Source of the DNA: Paenibacillus sp. P25
GTDB lineage: Bacteria; Bacillota; Bacilli; Paenibacillales; NBRC-103111
Direction: 5' to 3'
Assembly: GCA_024704175.1 (NCBI GenBank)
Contig: CP085629.1
Coordinates: forward strand, 4,898,001-4,962,000
Length of the DNA stretch: 64,000 nucleotides
Shown: in pieces, positions 19,401 through 29,235 of the stretch
Layout of the letters: each line of letters opens with the position of its first letter
Position numbering within the stretch: position 1 is the first letter of the stretch
Notes under the pieces: model-generated
Told to the model about the DNA's origin: nothing
Database searches by the model: none
What the model saw: only the letters and a program-made list of their open reading frames with translations
Made by a program: the position numbers and the translations under genes

Positions 19401-20946
19401 TCAATCCGGAACATTGCCCGAAGCTTTCCCAACGCTAAAAGGCGTAGTTATCCCTTCATAATTCACCATCATATCCATTCCGTTCGCCGCATGACCGAGG
19501 ATATGGCAGTGGATCATCCAAATGCCGGGATTGCTCGCGACAAAGGCGATATCATAGCTTTCATCCGGAGGAACTGTTATGGTGCTTAACGTGATGGGGC
19601 GCCGGTTAGCGGCCGTCCGTTATGCGCTATCACCTGAAAGGAATGTCCGTGCAGATGCATAGGATGATCGTCAACCTCCGATTCGTTCTTTAGATGTATT
19701 TTTACGAGGTCTCCCTTCTTAACTGTGATCATGGGCGTATCCGGGAAGGTCTTGCCGTTAATCGTAAATCTCATCGTAAACCGGCCGTTGAAAAAGCCGG
19801 GTTTATTCCCTAAGGTAAGCGAATGTTCTGCTGTGAATTTCGAATGTAGTGAAAGCACATTCGGGTCCCCTGGAAGCGGACTTCCATACGTATTCATATC
19901 GAATAAGGGCTTTTGCGCCAACGAACGCAGATCGGCAGCAGGGCGGGCACCGTCGCCGAACGTCGCTTTCAAAGCCTGATTCTTCGCTTCGGATGAAGGG
20001 GTGAAGAACCATCTTTTGACCGGATTCGATGATTTCACAGGTGTGTCCACATTGAGCGACTGAACAGCGCCGTTATCCGGCATTCTGAATTCCAAATCGT
20101 ATCTTTGCCCTGAACCGATCGCAAACGGAAGACCGTCCAGATCCGTCGGTTTATGGATCTCATAAGCATCCATAGCGACAATTTGATAAGAGGTACCGAC
20201 CAATGCCATACGGTAGGTGGAGTCGCCGCTGTTAATCAGACGCGACCGTACCAGCTCACCGGGTTTGGCCTCATAGCTCTGTCCCGCGCTTGATCCGTCT
20301 ATAGTAAAGGTGTTGTCATCCCATTGGTGCAGGACGGAAACGATCTCTCTATCGTATTTATTCGTTTTCTGTTTCGGTTCAACGATAAGAGCGCCGAATA
20401 GCCCCTTACCGGTCTGTATACTGCTTTGTTGGTGGGAATGGTACCAATAGGTTCCCGGATGCCGGGCAATAAAATTGTAGGTGTATTCTCCACCCGCGGG
20501 AATGGCATCCTGCGTTACGCCCGCAACTCCATCCTCCGCATTCGGCAATTCCACCCCATGCCAATGAATGGTGACCCCGGCCGTAAGCTGATTTTTTACA
20601 TGGACGATCAGCCGGTCCCCTCTTGCACCCGAATCTCCGGCCCGGGCGCTGTTCCGTTAAAGGTCCAGGCATTTATCCTTTTCCCATCCCCAATATCCAG
20701 TTCCTTCTCTTCAGCCGTCAATTCAATGGTTCTAACCGGGGCATCCGATGCCGATTCTCTCAATGTATCCACACGGATTCCATCCGTGCTGCCCGTATGC
20801 CCCATCCCACCCGGTTCATGGCCCATGGATCCCATATTCATGCTGGCGGGATGAACGGAAGACTTGGCCAGGGCATAGACACTTCCTCCGCCTACCGCTA
20901 TTACAATCATTATTATGTTAAGCAGCATTTTCGAACGTTTTCGCAT
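19401..20946 (-). CDS. Three-domain multicopper oxidase (two frameshifts)
   Basis: Laccase-type copper oxidase, about 515 residues, with all four copper-ligand blocks: TIHWHG, GTYWYHSHQQ, DHPMHLHGHSF and HCHILGHAANGMDM (trinuclear centre and type-1 Cys-His-Met). The N-terminal helix (MLLNIIMIVIAVGGGSVYALA) exports or anchors it; a Met-rich stretch (MNMGSMGHEPGGMGH) follows, as in copper-handling oxidases. The last block is found only after restoring one C near 19606, which extends the gene to 19401. Another lost G lies near 20615. Start is ATG 20946 or GTG 20952, with AGAGG upstream. It is last in a run of minus-strand redox genes. Confidence 0.85.
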
Positions 20947-21000
20947 GATCACCGTTTCCTCTTCTTTTCTTGTAAGCCCGGCGGCGGAGTACCTTGCTGG

Positions 21001-21958
21001 TCAGACCGAATTCACACTCAATAAAATTCTTCCGCGACCGTGTCTGGTCTCGCTCTTATCATGGGCCCGCCTTACTTCGTCTAGAGGATAGATATGATCC
21101 ATCTCCGCTTTTATCGTCCCATCGGCAATGAGTTGAGCGATCGTCTGCACATTCTCGTAAGTCGGAATTTTTGAGTTGAATTTGGCTGTGACGCCGTGCT
21201 CTTTGGCTTTATCGAATGAGGGCGGCCCTGCCAAAGCAACCAGAATTCCGCCTCGTTTTAAAACAGGCCATGACCTGTTCTGTGTATCTCCTCCGACACA
21301 ATCGACGACAAGATTAACAGGTTTAACGACTTCTTCAAACGGCGTCACGGTATAATCAATGACTTGATCCGCTCCCAGCGACTTTACAAAATCCAGATTA
21401 GCTGTTGACGCCGTGCCGATAACCGTTGCTCCTCTCCATTTGGCCAGCTGAACGGCGAATTGCCCGACTCCACCGGTCGCGGCATGAATGAGCACCGTTT
21501 GGCCGGCTTCCAGCTCCCCTTCGCTAAATAGAGCTTTCCAGGCCGTATCCGCCCCTCCCCAGATCGCGCCGCTCTTTCAAAATCCAGAGTTTCGGGCATA
21601 TGTGCAAGGAACCGGTTGGGATTCGCTTTATTATGAATTGCAGCAATACCGTACTCAGCGTAAGCCCCATTCAATGCTCCAAAAACGCGGTCTCCTGCTT
21701 GAAATTCGGTTACCCCGCACCCACGGACTCGACGATTCCGGAAGCGGCTATTCCCGGGATATAGGGGAATGTGTTTGAGAATATATTTTTCATTAATCCT
21801 TTTCGAATCCTCCAATCAAGCGGAATGACCGCTGCACAAATAATGCGGACAAGTACCTCGCCCGCTTGAGGATTCGGCCGATTTACGTTTTCTATCTCCA
21901 AAACATTCGGACCGCCGTATTCATGGACAAGAACAGCTTTCATCATAGGATCTGACAT
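21001..21958 (-). CDS. NADP-dependent zinc-free quinone oxidoreductase, MDR family (two frameshifts)
   Basis: Medium-chain reductase of about 319 residues: MKAVLVHEYGGPNVLEIENV, PGIAASGIVESVGAGV, the nucleotide loop AATGGVGQFAVQLAKWRGA and the end FNSKIPTYENVQTIAQLIADG. Structural zinc ligands are absent, so it is of the quinone oxidoreductase/QOR type, reducing quinones or enones with NADPH. ATG 21958 follows AAGGTGG. Frame changes near 21712 (lost G) and 21565 (lost base in GCGGCG). It lies between the NAD(P)-binding protein and the multicopper oxidase in one apparent operon. Confidence 0.82.
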
Positions 21959-21992
21959 GATAGTTACCACCTTCTTTTTATAATGGTTGAAG

Positions 21993-22616
21993 TCACTTGT
22001 TCCGTCCCCATGACACGTTAATAATAGATTTGATTGCGTCTTGATTTGCCGCTGTATCGAGAAGGACGGAAGCCAGGTCCGCTCTGCAAATTTCGTAAGG
22101 GCCGGATTCGAACTCGTGCCCGCCCGCTTGAAGCCGTACATGTCCGGTTGCCGGTTTATCATGCAGTCTTGTAGCGCGTACAATCGTCCAGTCCGTCTTG
22201 CTGGACTGAATGATTTGATCCGCGGATAACCGGTCCGCCAAAGAATGACGCAAGAGCCATTGGAACAATGGGGTGATCACCCTTGGGCGCGTTGAACCCA
22301 ACAAGTAAGAACTCACACAAACCAGGCGCTGCACACCTGTTTCATACATAGCTTGTATGAGGTACCCGGTAATTTCAGCCGCTACCGGAACCCGCCGGTC
22401 TCCCACAATCGCAATCACCGCATCCTGATTTTCGATGGCTTGTTTTAAATCGGATACATGGAGGGCGTCCCCTGTGACTATTTTTTTCAAACCGGAAACC
22501 TTTTCCAACATTTGCGGTCTTCGTGTAAATGCCGTGAGTTCATGTCCGCGGCCTATCCCCTGTTCGAGAACATGCATACCGGTACGGCCCGTGGCACCTA
22601 TTACCGTAATTTTCAA
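21993..22616 (-). CDS. NAD(P)H-binding Rossmann protein (NmrA/SDR atypical)
   Basis: A 207-residue atypical short-chain reductase: KITVIGATGRTGMHVLEQGIG (GxxGxxG dinucleotide loop), AVIAIVGDRR and VCVSSYLLG. TTG 22616 is the likely start, with GGAGGT six bases before it; reading further upstream adds no conserved sequence. Related proteins reduce flavins or biliverdin, or sense the NADP(H) state. It sits in the redox gene run at 19.4-23.3 kb. Confidence 0.8.
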   Translation of the reverse strand: MKITVIGATGRTGMHVLEQGIGRGHELTAFTRRPQMLEKVSGLKKIVTGDALHVSDLKQAIENQDAVIAIVGDRRVPVAAEITGYLIQAMYETGVQRLVCVSSYLLGSTRPRVITPLFQWLLRHSLADRLSADQIIQSSKTDWTIVRATRLHDKPATGHVRLQAGGHEFESGPYEICRADLASVLLDTAANQDAIKSIINVSWGRNK

Positions 22617-22635
22617 AACGCTACCTCCATTCCAG

Positions 22636-22815
22636 TTACAATCGCTGGACAAAAATCAAAAGAACGACCATGCCCGTTATTCCATATAGTGCAATGATTT
22701 TCGTTCGAAACCTTTGCTTTCCTTTTGCATCCGCATTGGCAACGAAGTTAAGCGATACGCCGGAAATGATCAGTAATAATAAGAACAACGTATAATCGAA
22801 TATCGTAAGAGGCAT
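22636..22815 (-). CDS. Small two-helix membrane protein
   Basis: A 59-residue protein with two hydrophobic segments (FDYTLFLLLLIISGVSL and IALYGITGMVVLLIFV) around a basic loop KGKQRFRTK. ATG 22815 is preceded by GGAGGAAAGG. It lies between the DUF6220 protein and the reductase with gaps of under 40 bp, so it is probably cotranscribed. Family not recognised. Confidence 0.6.
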   Translation of the reverse strand: MPLTIFDYTLFLLLLIISGVSLNFVANADAKGKQRFRTKIIALYGITGMVVLLIFVQRL

Positions 22816-22851
22816 CCTTTCCTCCACTCCGATTGAAGATTGCCCGCTTCT

Positions 22852-23274
22852 TTACTGCGTTTTCCGAACGATGGACAAGGTTTCCACGAGCAGCAGGATG
22901 GCAATTACCGGATGAAGAGCAGATAAATATCCGATCGCCGCCGGTAAATGGGCACTAACCGCTAACAAAATGACGATGCCAATCAAACCTCCGCTACGCA
23001 GACGAAGAGAAAGCGGCGACCGTGCGACGAAAGAAACCACGAGCATCAAGACCGGGATCATGATCAGAATTCTTGAGAAGCCCATATGACTGGCCCATTG
23101 GGCCGGGTTCCAAAACAGGGCGAGACCGGCAAGAAACACCTGGACCAAGATGCCAATCGCAAATATCCATACCATGGCTTTAAAGACCCGGCGCATTCCG
23201 ACTACGAACGGGGATTGAGTAGGTTTTTCCACTGTACGCCCCTCTACATTTGGTTCATTACGGTTTGTGGACAA
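22852..23274 (-). CDS. DUF6220-like four-helix membrane protein
   Basis: 140 residues with four hydrophobic helices (AMVWIFAIGILVQVFLAGLALF, ILIMIPVLMLVVSFVA, GIVILLAVSAHLPAAIGYL, VIAILLLVETLSI). The pattern, with the QVFLAGLALF and HPVIA segments, suggests DUF6220. TTG 23274 is the start, with AAAGGA nine bases before it; the nearby ATG is out of frame. First gene of the apparent redox operon. Function unknown. Confidence 0.65.
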   Translation of the reverse strand: MSTNRNEPNVEGRTVEKPTQSPFVVGMRRVFKAMVWIFAIGILVQVFLAGLALFWNPAQWASHMGFSRILIMIPVLMLVVSFVARSPLSLRLRSGGLIGIVILLAVSAHLPAAIGYLSALHPVIAILLLVETLSIVRKTQ

Positions 23275-23318
23275 GTTTGCTCATCCTTTAGTCCTCGCTT
23301 TCGATAAAATAAGATTTT

Positions 23319-23612
23319 TTATGTGCAAGACTTGGCTTTTTGAATATATCGATAGAGCTTCAAATCGATCCCATGATCCCGCTCCGCCGGGCTTTCCATA
23401 TGGAATCGTTCAATCGCCTGCTCGACTTCAGGATCCTTGTCGTTAAATAGGTTCTGTAACTCCTCAAGCCGTTTGGCTAATGAGATGATCTCCTCGTTTT
23501 CAGGAGGTAAACCCTGTTCCAGTCCCAGGCTCAACCTGTTTATCAACTCATTCGATTCTTTTCTAAAAGCCTTTAGTTGTTCGGTGGTAAATTGCTCCAT
23601 CTTCTTCATCAT
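23319..23612 (-). CDS. Orphan TipAS-like domain protein
   Basis: 97 residues resembling the all-alpha C-terminal ligand domain of TipA-type MerR regulators (MEQFTTEQLKAFRKESNELI, GIDLKLYRYIQKA). No MerR DNA-binding half precedes it. Similarity seems to continue upstream in frame (ERWIWVHGNTSHRS) without a good start, so this may be a decayed or internally restarted regulator. AGAGG lies 5-8 bases before ATG 23612 and 23609. It lies between the redox operon and the divergent two-component genes. Confidence 0.55.
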   Translation of the reverse strand: MMKKMEQFTTEQLKAFRKESNELINRLSLGLEQGLPPENEEIISLAKRLEELQNLFNDKDPEVEQAIERFHMESPAERDHGIDLKLYRYIQKAKSCT

Positions 23613-23888
23613 CTTTGCCTCTTTGCTGCGGTGTGAAGTATTCCCATGCACCCATATCCATCTCTCCATTTCCACTTTAACTTGGCTTCCCGTTCCATCG
23701 TTCTTTCTTGTTCTTCGCGGCTGTATCTCTCCTTTCACAGCCAGTGTACACAACAAATGTCGAGAACTTATGCAGATCTTCCTCTCTTTGCATGGATTCC
23801 TTCAAGAACCTGTTAAATCACGGTATAATTTCGTTAAGCGGTATATCTTCGTCGATGGAAGCAGACCAACAGGAAAGATGGGATTGAA

Positions 23889-24575
23889 ATGGAACCGAAA
23901 TTGTTGCTGGTGGAGGACGAACCGGGCTTGCTTGAGGAGATGCAGACCTATCTGGGGCGTGAAGGGTTCCGGGTATTGACCGCACGTACCGGCATGGAAG
24001 CGCTAACGGTAGCCCGGTCCGAACGGCCTGATCTTGTCGTGCTCGATTGGATGCTCCCGGGGAAAAGCGGCATCGACGTATGCCGCGAACTAAGGCAAAC
24101 CTCGCATTGCGGCATTATTATGGTCACGGCCCGATCGGAAGAATCGGATAAAATCGTGGGTCTCGAAATCGGCGCGGATGATTACTTGACGAAGCCGTTC
24201 AGCTTGCGGGAGCTCGCTTCGCGCATTCGAGCTTTGCTTCGCCGCCTGCGTGGACCTGAAGACAGGTTGACGTTCCTGGAAAGAGATAACTTGATCATAT
24301 CCGAGGCCAAATGTCAGGTACTCAAAGACGGGCGGGAAATCCAATTAACACCGACCGAATTCAAAATTTTGTACACGTTGGCGGCGCGTCCCGGAATCGT
24401 CTTTAGCCGCCTGCAATTATTAAAGGCCGCACTCGAGGACGAGTATACGGGATATGAACGGACAATGGATTCGCATATTCGAAATCTCCGCCGCAAGCTG
24501 GAGGATGATACGGCCAATCCCCGATATATTCAAACAGTATACGGTTTCGGATACCGCTTCGGTGAACAATCATGA
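23889..24575 (+). CDS. OmpR-family response regulator
   Basis: 228 residues: receiver domain with acidic pocket Glu9/Asp10, phosphorylation site Asp53 (VVLDWMLPG), Thr80 and Lys102 (LTKPF); then a winged-helix DNA-binding domain with LTPTEFKILYTLA and YIQTVYGFGYRFGE. Its stop overlaps the kinase start by four bases (ATGA), so the two are cotranscribed and coupled. The stimulus is unknown. The divergent redox/multicopper oxidase genes are the nearest possible targets, by position only. Confidence 0.93.
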   Translation: MEPKLLLVEDEPGLLEEMQTYLGREGFRVLTARTGMEALTVARSERPDLVVLDWMLPGKSGIDVCRELRQTSHCGIIMVTARSEESDKIVGLEIGADDYLTKPFSLRELASRIRALLRRLRGPEDRLTFLERDNLIISEAKCQVLKDGREIQLTPTEFKILYTLAARPGIVFSRLQLLKAALEDEYTGYERTMDSHIRNLRRKLEDDTANPRYIQTVYGFGYRFGEQS

Positions 24576-25696
24576 CGATGACGGTACGCCAAAAAATATT
24601 TGCCTTTATGGGACTTCTCGTTCTAATCATCGGCGTCTCTCATGCCGTAACCAATCAGGTCTACATCAATTTTGTGTTCGATCAATTTCGTAAGGAAGAG
24701 ATCAATACCTCTTACTTGAACGCAACGCCCGGGGAACAAATCGAGATTTTGAAAACTTATGTTACCAACAAGATGAAGCTGATCGGGCTTGGAAAAGGGG
24801 TCTTTTTCGTAGCGACCGGATTGTTCTTCAGTTTATGGATTTCGGGGGTGCTGACGCTCCCGCTTAAAAAACTCATGGAAGCGATCGAACGCGTTGCACG
24901 GGGGGATCTGGACGTAAATGTTCCTGTACCATCGAAGGACGAATACGGTAAAGTCATCCGGACATTCAACGATATGACGCTTCGCCTGCGGGAAGCTGAA
25001 GACGCCCGCAGGCGGCTGGTAGCTGATGTCGCTCACGAGCTTCGAACCCCGCTATCCATCATGCAGCTGAAATTGGAAAACGCTCAACAAGCCGGCCAAA
25101 ACGTCCCCCCGGAAATGCTGCTTAGACTTCATGACGAAGTGATCCGCTTGAGCCTGCTCGTAGAGGATCTGCATAACTTGTCATTGGCCGAGGCGGACCG
25201 GCTCATATTGGATCGCAAATCACTCGATCTGGCGGCGAGACTTGAACAAATCGTGGATGATGTGAAGATGGAGGCGGAGGAGAACGGACAGGTCATTCAC
25301 CTCTCTATAAACACGAGGCCGGTGATGGTGATGGCTGACGCAAGAAGGATCACGCAGGTTTTCATCAATTTGTTGACCAACGCCATCCGTTACACGCCCG
25401 AAGGTGGGAAGATTTCGGTTGTAATTGAAGACCGGGTCATGGAACGGAATGCGGCCTACGCCTGTGTCTCGATTATAGACACCGGCATCGGTATTCCGGC
25501 GGAAGAGCTTCCTCACTTGTTCGACCGTTTCTATCGGGTGGAAAAGGCTCGTTCGCGGCATGCCGGCGGAACGGGGCTCGGATTATCAATCGCCCATCAT
25601 TTTGTCAGAGCGCACGGCGGTTTCATCCGCGTTGCTAGCCAGCCTGACGAAGGTACGAGATTTTCCGTTTATTTGCCAATAGGTATGGATATTTAA
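24572..25696 (+). CDS. HAMP-containing sensor histidine kinase
   Basis: 374 residues with two membrane helices (FAFMGLLVLIIGVSHAV and GVFFVATGLFFSLWISG) around a short extracytoplasmic loop of about 45 residues, a HAMP domain (LMEAIERVARGDLDVNVP), His155 in DVAHELRTPLS, an N box NLLTNAIRYTPEGG, and G boxes DTGIGIPAEELPHLF and GGTGLGLSI. BaeS-like architecture. The small loop suggests it senses within or near the membrane, like cell-envelope stress kinases. Partner of the preceding regulator. Confidence 0.92.
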   Translation: MTMTVRQKIFAFMGLLVLIIGVSHAVTNQVYINFVFDQFRKEEINTSYLNATPGEQIEILKTYVTNKMKLIGLGKGVFFVATGLFFSLWISGVLTLPLKKLMEAIERVARGDLDVNVPVPSKDEYGKVIRTFNDMTLRLREAEDARRRLVADVAHELRTPLSIMQLKLENAQQAGQNVPPEMLLRLHDEVIRLSLLVEDLHNLSLAEADRLILDRKSLDLAARLEQIVDDVKMEAEENGQVIHLSINTRPVMVMADARRITQVFINLLTNAIRYTPEGGKISVVIEDRVMERNAAYACVSIIDTGIGIPAEELPHLFDRFYRVEKARSRHAGGTGLGLSIAHHFVRAHGGFIRVASQPDEGTRFSVYLPIGMDI

Positions 25697-25705
25697 AATA
25701 CAAAA

Positions 25706-25734
25706 GCCGGCCCTCAATGAGTAGAGCGGCCGGC
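25706..25734 (+). terminator. GC-rich hairpin after the two-component operon
   Basis: GCCGGCC and GGCCGGC form a stem just after the kinase stop codon. There is no T tract, so terminator function is uncertain. Confidence 0.35.
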
Positions 25735-25815
25735 AAAGTCCGTTTGTCCGATAGGGTTGCCTCTTTCGGTCAACTTATATCGCTCAAACCTTATACCCGG
25801 GGCCGGCTACAATTC

Positions 25816-26389
25816 TCAGCAGCACTCCGGCATCCGGAATCCGGTAGCCTCCGCCCCCTGCGAGCTCAGCACCATAATCCCGGAAAGAACCGTTAAATAG
25901 CAGGCAATCAGTTCCCACGGATCGCCCTCCGCCACTTCCCCGCCTTCTGCCCTTCCTCAAATACGGGAAGAAGATGATCTACGAAGGTCTGCATCGGATA
26001 CTCCTCGATGAGCCGCTTCACCTTCTCGGGGACGCCGTCCGATGTACGTGCCTGATGAATCAGCATGAAGTAGGGTGCGCCTTTCTCGTCAAGAATGTCC
26101 GCGGTCAGGGCTCGGATCTTTTCAATCGGTGAACCCGGCAGACGGTAGATGTCTTTCATCGCGGATATCGATTCCACCATAGCCCCCTGAACGAGTGTGG
26201 TGAACAGCTCCTCTTTCGACTTGAAGTAGTGGTAGAGAAGGCCGTGGCTGATGCCGGCGGCATCGGCGATCATGCTCATTTTCGTTCCGATGATCCCCGC
26301 CGGGCAAAGACCTTCAGCGCCGCCGCCATAATTTGCTCCCTGCGTTCATCGCGAATCTGATTCAATTGTTCGTCGTTTAATGGCGCCAC
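25816..26389 (-). CDS. TetR-family repressor (two frameshifts)
   Basis: A repressor of about 191 residues. After repair the N-terminal helix-turn-helix reads REQIMAAALKVFARRGIIGTKMSMIADAAGISHGLLYHYFKSKEELF, followed by a ligand domain ending GDPWELIACYLTVLSGIM. GTG 26389 follows GAGG. One G is missing near 26304 and one near 25937. A TTGA-N9-TCAA operator lies about 110 bp upstream at 26500-26518, and two more copies lie before the FAD-monooxygenase gene, so it probably represses itself and that gene. Confidence 0.8.
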
Positions 26390-26499
26390 AGGCCCTCATT
26401 CCCTTTGCATCTTTATTTCTGAACGTTCGCTGCTGCTGCTCTCTTGTTAACAACAATACTCTATTTTCATTCAGCAATCAATAAGATGGAGTAATGTAG

Positions 26500-26518
26500 A
26501 TTGAATAAATCAGTCAAC
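26500..26518. promoter_or_regulatory. TetR-type operator copy 1
   Basis: ATTGAATAAATCAGTCAAC, an imperfect palindrome TTGA-N9-TCAA, lies upstream of the TetR gene and just beyond the FAD-monooxygenase stop. It matches the two copies at 28048 and 28162. Confidence 0.6.
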
Positions 26519-26520
26519 AT

Positions 26521-27988
26521 TTAAGCGAGCGAACTTTGCGCAAAGCAAGCATCGACCCGCCCCAGGAACGCATCAAGCTCTTCCCGCCCTTCTTCAAGAA
26601 GTTCAGTCAGCCGCTGCTTTTCCTCTTCCGTTGCTTGGGCAAGAACGCTTGAGATCATGTCCGGGTTCATGATTTCACGCGGGGATAAGGATAACGTATT
26701 GACCGCCCAATACAGTCCGAAACGCTTGAAGTCCTTCTCCGTCATCGCCTGTTTCAGATAGACATCCAAAAAGCGCTGAGCAAAGCGGATGCCTGCAAGC
26801 TCATCGGAGCCGGCATATTCGACGCCTTCCCACTGCAGGTCATTCGCGCAGTTCAGCCACCAGGCCAGCTCCATCACATTCTGCATGTCACGAAGTACTT
26901 TCCGCTCCCAATGGGGCCTAGGGTTCCTGCGCTGTTCCTCCAAACAGGATTGCAGGATCTCCGCTTCGCTTACCGCAACCGTCATGCCTTGACCGAAGAT
27001 CGGATCATAAATGCAGCAGGCGTCTCCCAGTACGAGAAGCCCGGAAGGCCAATCGGTCACTCGCTCATAATGGCGGCGGTATAATTCCGGCACACGGAAG
27101 CCTTTCGGTGCGGTGATCGGTTCCAGATCCCGTACTATATCCGCGATAAGCGATGTCGGGAGCCCGGCAACCGCCCGTTCGAAGGCTTCGGCATTCGTAG
27201 GAGGATAGTGACCGCCGGGACGGTACAGCAGCACTTCCGCCACTTCATTTTCAATAAAAGAGAAGACGCCTCCCATCGCTCCGTTAGCCGGTTTGCCCCG
27301 TAATGTTAATGACATCCCACTCCTGCACGATATGGGTCATATGGGCAGGAACCTTATACCGACGGGTGGCGTATCCAATATCCGCCTTCAGCAGGTCCGG
27401 AGCCGGAACTTCAAGACCCATGTCTTCCAGCCAATGCGCCAGTTTGGAGCCCCGTCCGCTCGTATCGACGACCAGGTCGGCTGCAAGCTCCTGCTGCTGA
27501 CCGTGCGAGCCGTGCTCCTTCATTTGAACCCCGATAACGGCCTTTTGATCCGGTGCTGTTATTAAGCGGAGAACCTCATGCCTCGTAATGAAACGAACGC
27601 CCGGAATCTTCTTCACCCGCTCGCGAATGACCCATTCCAGCGCGGCCCGGCTGAACTTGACATCCTTCCGCGGATAAGGCCCCACCATGCTGCCGTATTG
27701 ATTCATGTTATGAACGGTCTTATTCTGCGACGAGGGAGCTCCAAGGGCCAATAAATCGTCCTCGAAGCCCGGAAAGAGGCGGTCTGTAATCGTCTTGCCG
27801 CGCAGGGTGAACCGGTGGGGGTGAAAAGCATGCGGCGTGCCTGCCCGGTCCTCCGGCTGATCGGGTAAGTCGTCCTTCTCCACAATAACGACTTCTTCAT
27901 AATAGTCGGACAGCACCCGGGCGGTCATCAGACCCGCCATACTTCCTCCAATGATAACTGCCTTTTCCCATTTTTGCTCCATGCTCAT
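26521..27988 (-). CDS. FAD-dependent monooxygenase/oxidoreductase (one frameshift)
   Basis: Flavoprotein of about 488 residues of the aromatic hydroxylase/halogenase-like superfamily. N-terminal FAD loop AVIIGGSMAGLMTARVLSD, then VVDTSGRGSKLAHW and GDACCIYDPIFGQGMTVAVSEA (the GD motif). ATG 27988 has AGGAG eight bases upstream; ATG 27994 is too close to it. The frame changes near 27300, where GGGG carries one G too many (repair NITGKPANGAMGG). Promoter and operators lie upstream, with the TetR gene downstream. Such genes often inactivate a drug or phenolic that the TetR senses; the substrate is unknown. Confidence 0.83.
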
Positions 27989-28009
27989 GTTCATCGCTCC
28001 TCTAATTTT

Positions 28010-28039
28010 ATAGTATTTAAAAATTTAATTGTTCAGCAA
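28010..28039 (-). promoter_or_regulatory. Promoter of the FAD-monooxygenase gene
   Basis: On the minus strand, TTGCTG (28039-28034) and TACTAT (28015-28010) are separated by 18 bp. The TetR-type operator copy 2 lies immediately upstream of the -35 box. Confidence 0.5.
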
Positions 28040-28046
28040 ATTTTTG

Positions 28047-28065
28047 ATTGATCTAATCGGTCAAT
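28047..28065. promoter_or_regulatory. TetR-type operator copy 2
   Basis: ATTGATCTAATCGGTCAAT has the same TTGA-N9-TCAA layout as copies 1 and 3 and abuts the promoter of the FAD-monooxygenase gene. Confidence 0.6.
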
Positions 28066-28160
28066 ATTAAAGCAAAAAAATTTGAGTTATTCCATTCAAC
28101 CTTTGTTGAGACCGCCGGCGGTTCACTTCTCCTTTCAGTTCCGATTCTAAATGATTTTAG

Positions 28161-28179
28161 ATTGATTCATTCAGTCAAT
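28161..28179. promoter_or_regulatory. TetR-type operator copy 3
   Basis: ATTGATTCATTCAGTCAAT, again TTGA-N9-TCAA, lies 114 bp upstream of copy 2. The remaining sequence between 27989 and 28350 is AT-rich and non-coding. Confidence 0.55.
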
Positions 28180-28354
28180 AACAGATTAGAACACTTCCCT
28201 GTTTTTGTCAACCATCATTTTTATGAGTGTATAAGAAAAACTCCTTATCGGAGTCCTTTCAAAGATGCCAGACCGTTTTAAGCGGAAGTTTTTTCTTAGT
28301 AAAGAATTTTGCAGTCCGCTTTATTGCTTTAGCAAACTTAAAAATTCTTTAATG

Positions 28355-28388
28355 TTAAAAAAAATTCCCCAAGCTATGGGGAATTTTG
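28355..28388 (-). terminator. Terminator of the MBL-fold hydrolase gene
   Basis: On the minus strand AAAATTCCCC-ATAGCTT-GGGGAATTTT is followed by more Ts. It is a strong rho-independent terminator 20 bp beyond the hydrolase stop. Confidence 0.85.
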
Positions 28389-28407
28389 TACCGCCGCTTT
28401 CAACGGC

Positions 28408-29173
28408 TCAATGCCGGTTTCCGTTATCGGTTTCGCCGGTGTGTTCCAACAGTTTCTGCAGCTGGGATGAAATATCCCCCCTGCACACTCCCCGTGATAG
28501 CAGATCACCAAATCGACCTCCAATTCCCTAAGCTGCTCCAGAGAACGAAGAGCCGTTTCCATATCCGGCGTGTTATGGGGATGGGGGGCCTTCAGACTGC
28601 CATTCACAGCTTCTATGGCATCTCCGGCAATCAGCGTTTTACTTCGCTGCAAATAAAGACTGATATGTCCCGGAGTATGCCCCGGTGTGAACAGCACCTG
28701 GACACCTCCGCAGAAAGGCAGTACTTGGCCATGCTCCAGCACATGGTTGACTTTCGCCTTCGGAGGATTCTCGCACAATGCGATTATGCTATTCTTTACC
28801 TTCTCCGGAAGAGCTTCCAAGCCTTTGCCTATACGGCTGAGGTCCGTTTTGATGAGCGGCAGGTCCCCCTCAATGTACGGTTGATCCAGCTCATGCGCAT
28901 AAACTTCAATCCTCTCGCCCGCCTCCTCCAGTATTTCAGGAAGACTCCCGATATGATCGATATCCTGATGCGTCAAGATGACGGCCTTCAGCCGATCGAA
29001 AGGCACCCCCGCCCGGCTCATCGCCTCACGGATTTGCCCGGCCATCCCCGGCATGCCTGCGTCGATTAATACGGCCGTCTCTTCATCCCAAATCAAAGTC
29101 GGATTCAGGGTAATCCGCCTCCCGAACGCCTCCCCTCAAGCTCAAGCATCTCAATACCTTTGGAAATCCTCAT
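28408..29173 (-). CDS. MBL-fold metallo-hydrolase (two frameshifts)
   Basis: A metallo-beta-lactamase-fold hydrolase of about 255 residues: AVLIDAGMPG, the metal motif ILTHQDIDHIG, TPGHTPGHISLYL and LIAGDAI, with a later CYHGEC histidine. ATG 29173 follows GAAGGAGG. A G is missing near 29130 (repair GEAFGRRITLNPTLIW) and near 28460 (repair AGGDISSQLQKLLEHTG), so the true stop is at 28408. Paired with the MarR regulator immediately upstream; a palindrome resembling the MarR site lies in the 62-bp gap between them. Substrate unknown. Confidence 0.83.
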
Positions 29174-29204
29174 AGAAAATGCCTCCTTCATCCTTTGATT
29201 TTAA

Positions 29205-29216
29205 TTTGCATGCTAA
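29205..29216. promoter_or_regulatory. Candidate MarR operator before the MBL gene
   Basis: TTTGCATGCTAA (reverse TTAGCATGCAAA) lies 32 bp before the MBL start and nearly matches TTAGCAAGCTAA at 29708, upstream of the MarR gene. Confidence 0.5.
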
Positions 29217-29235
29217 CTATATAACCGAAACAGAA

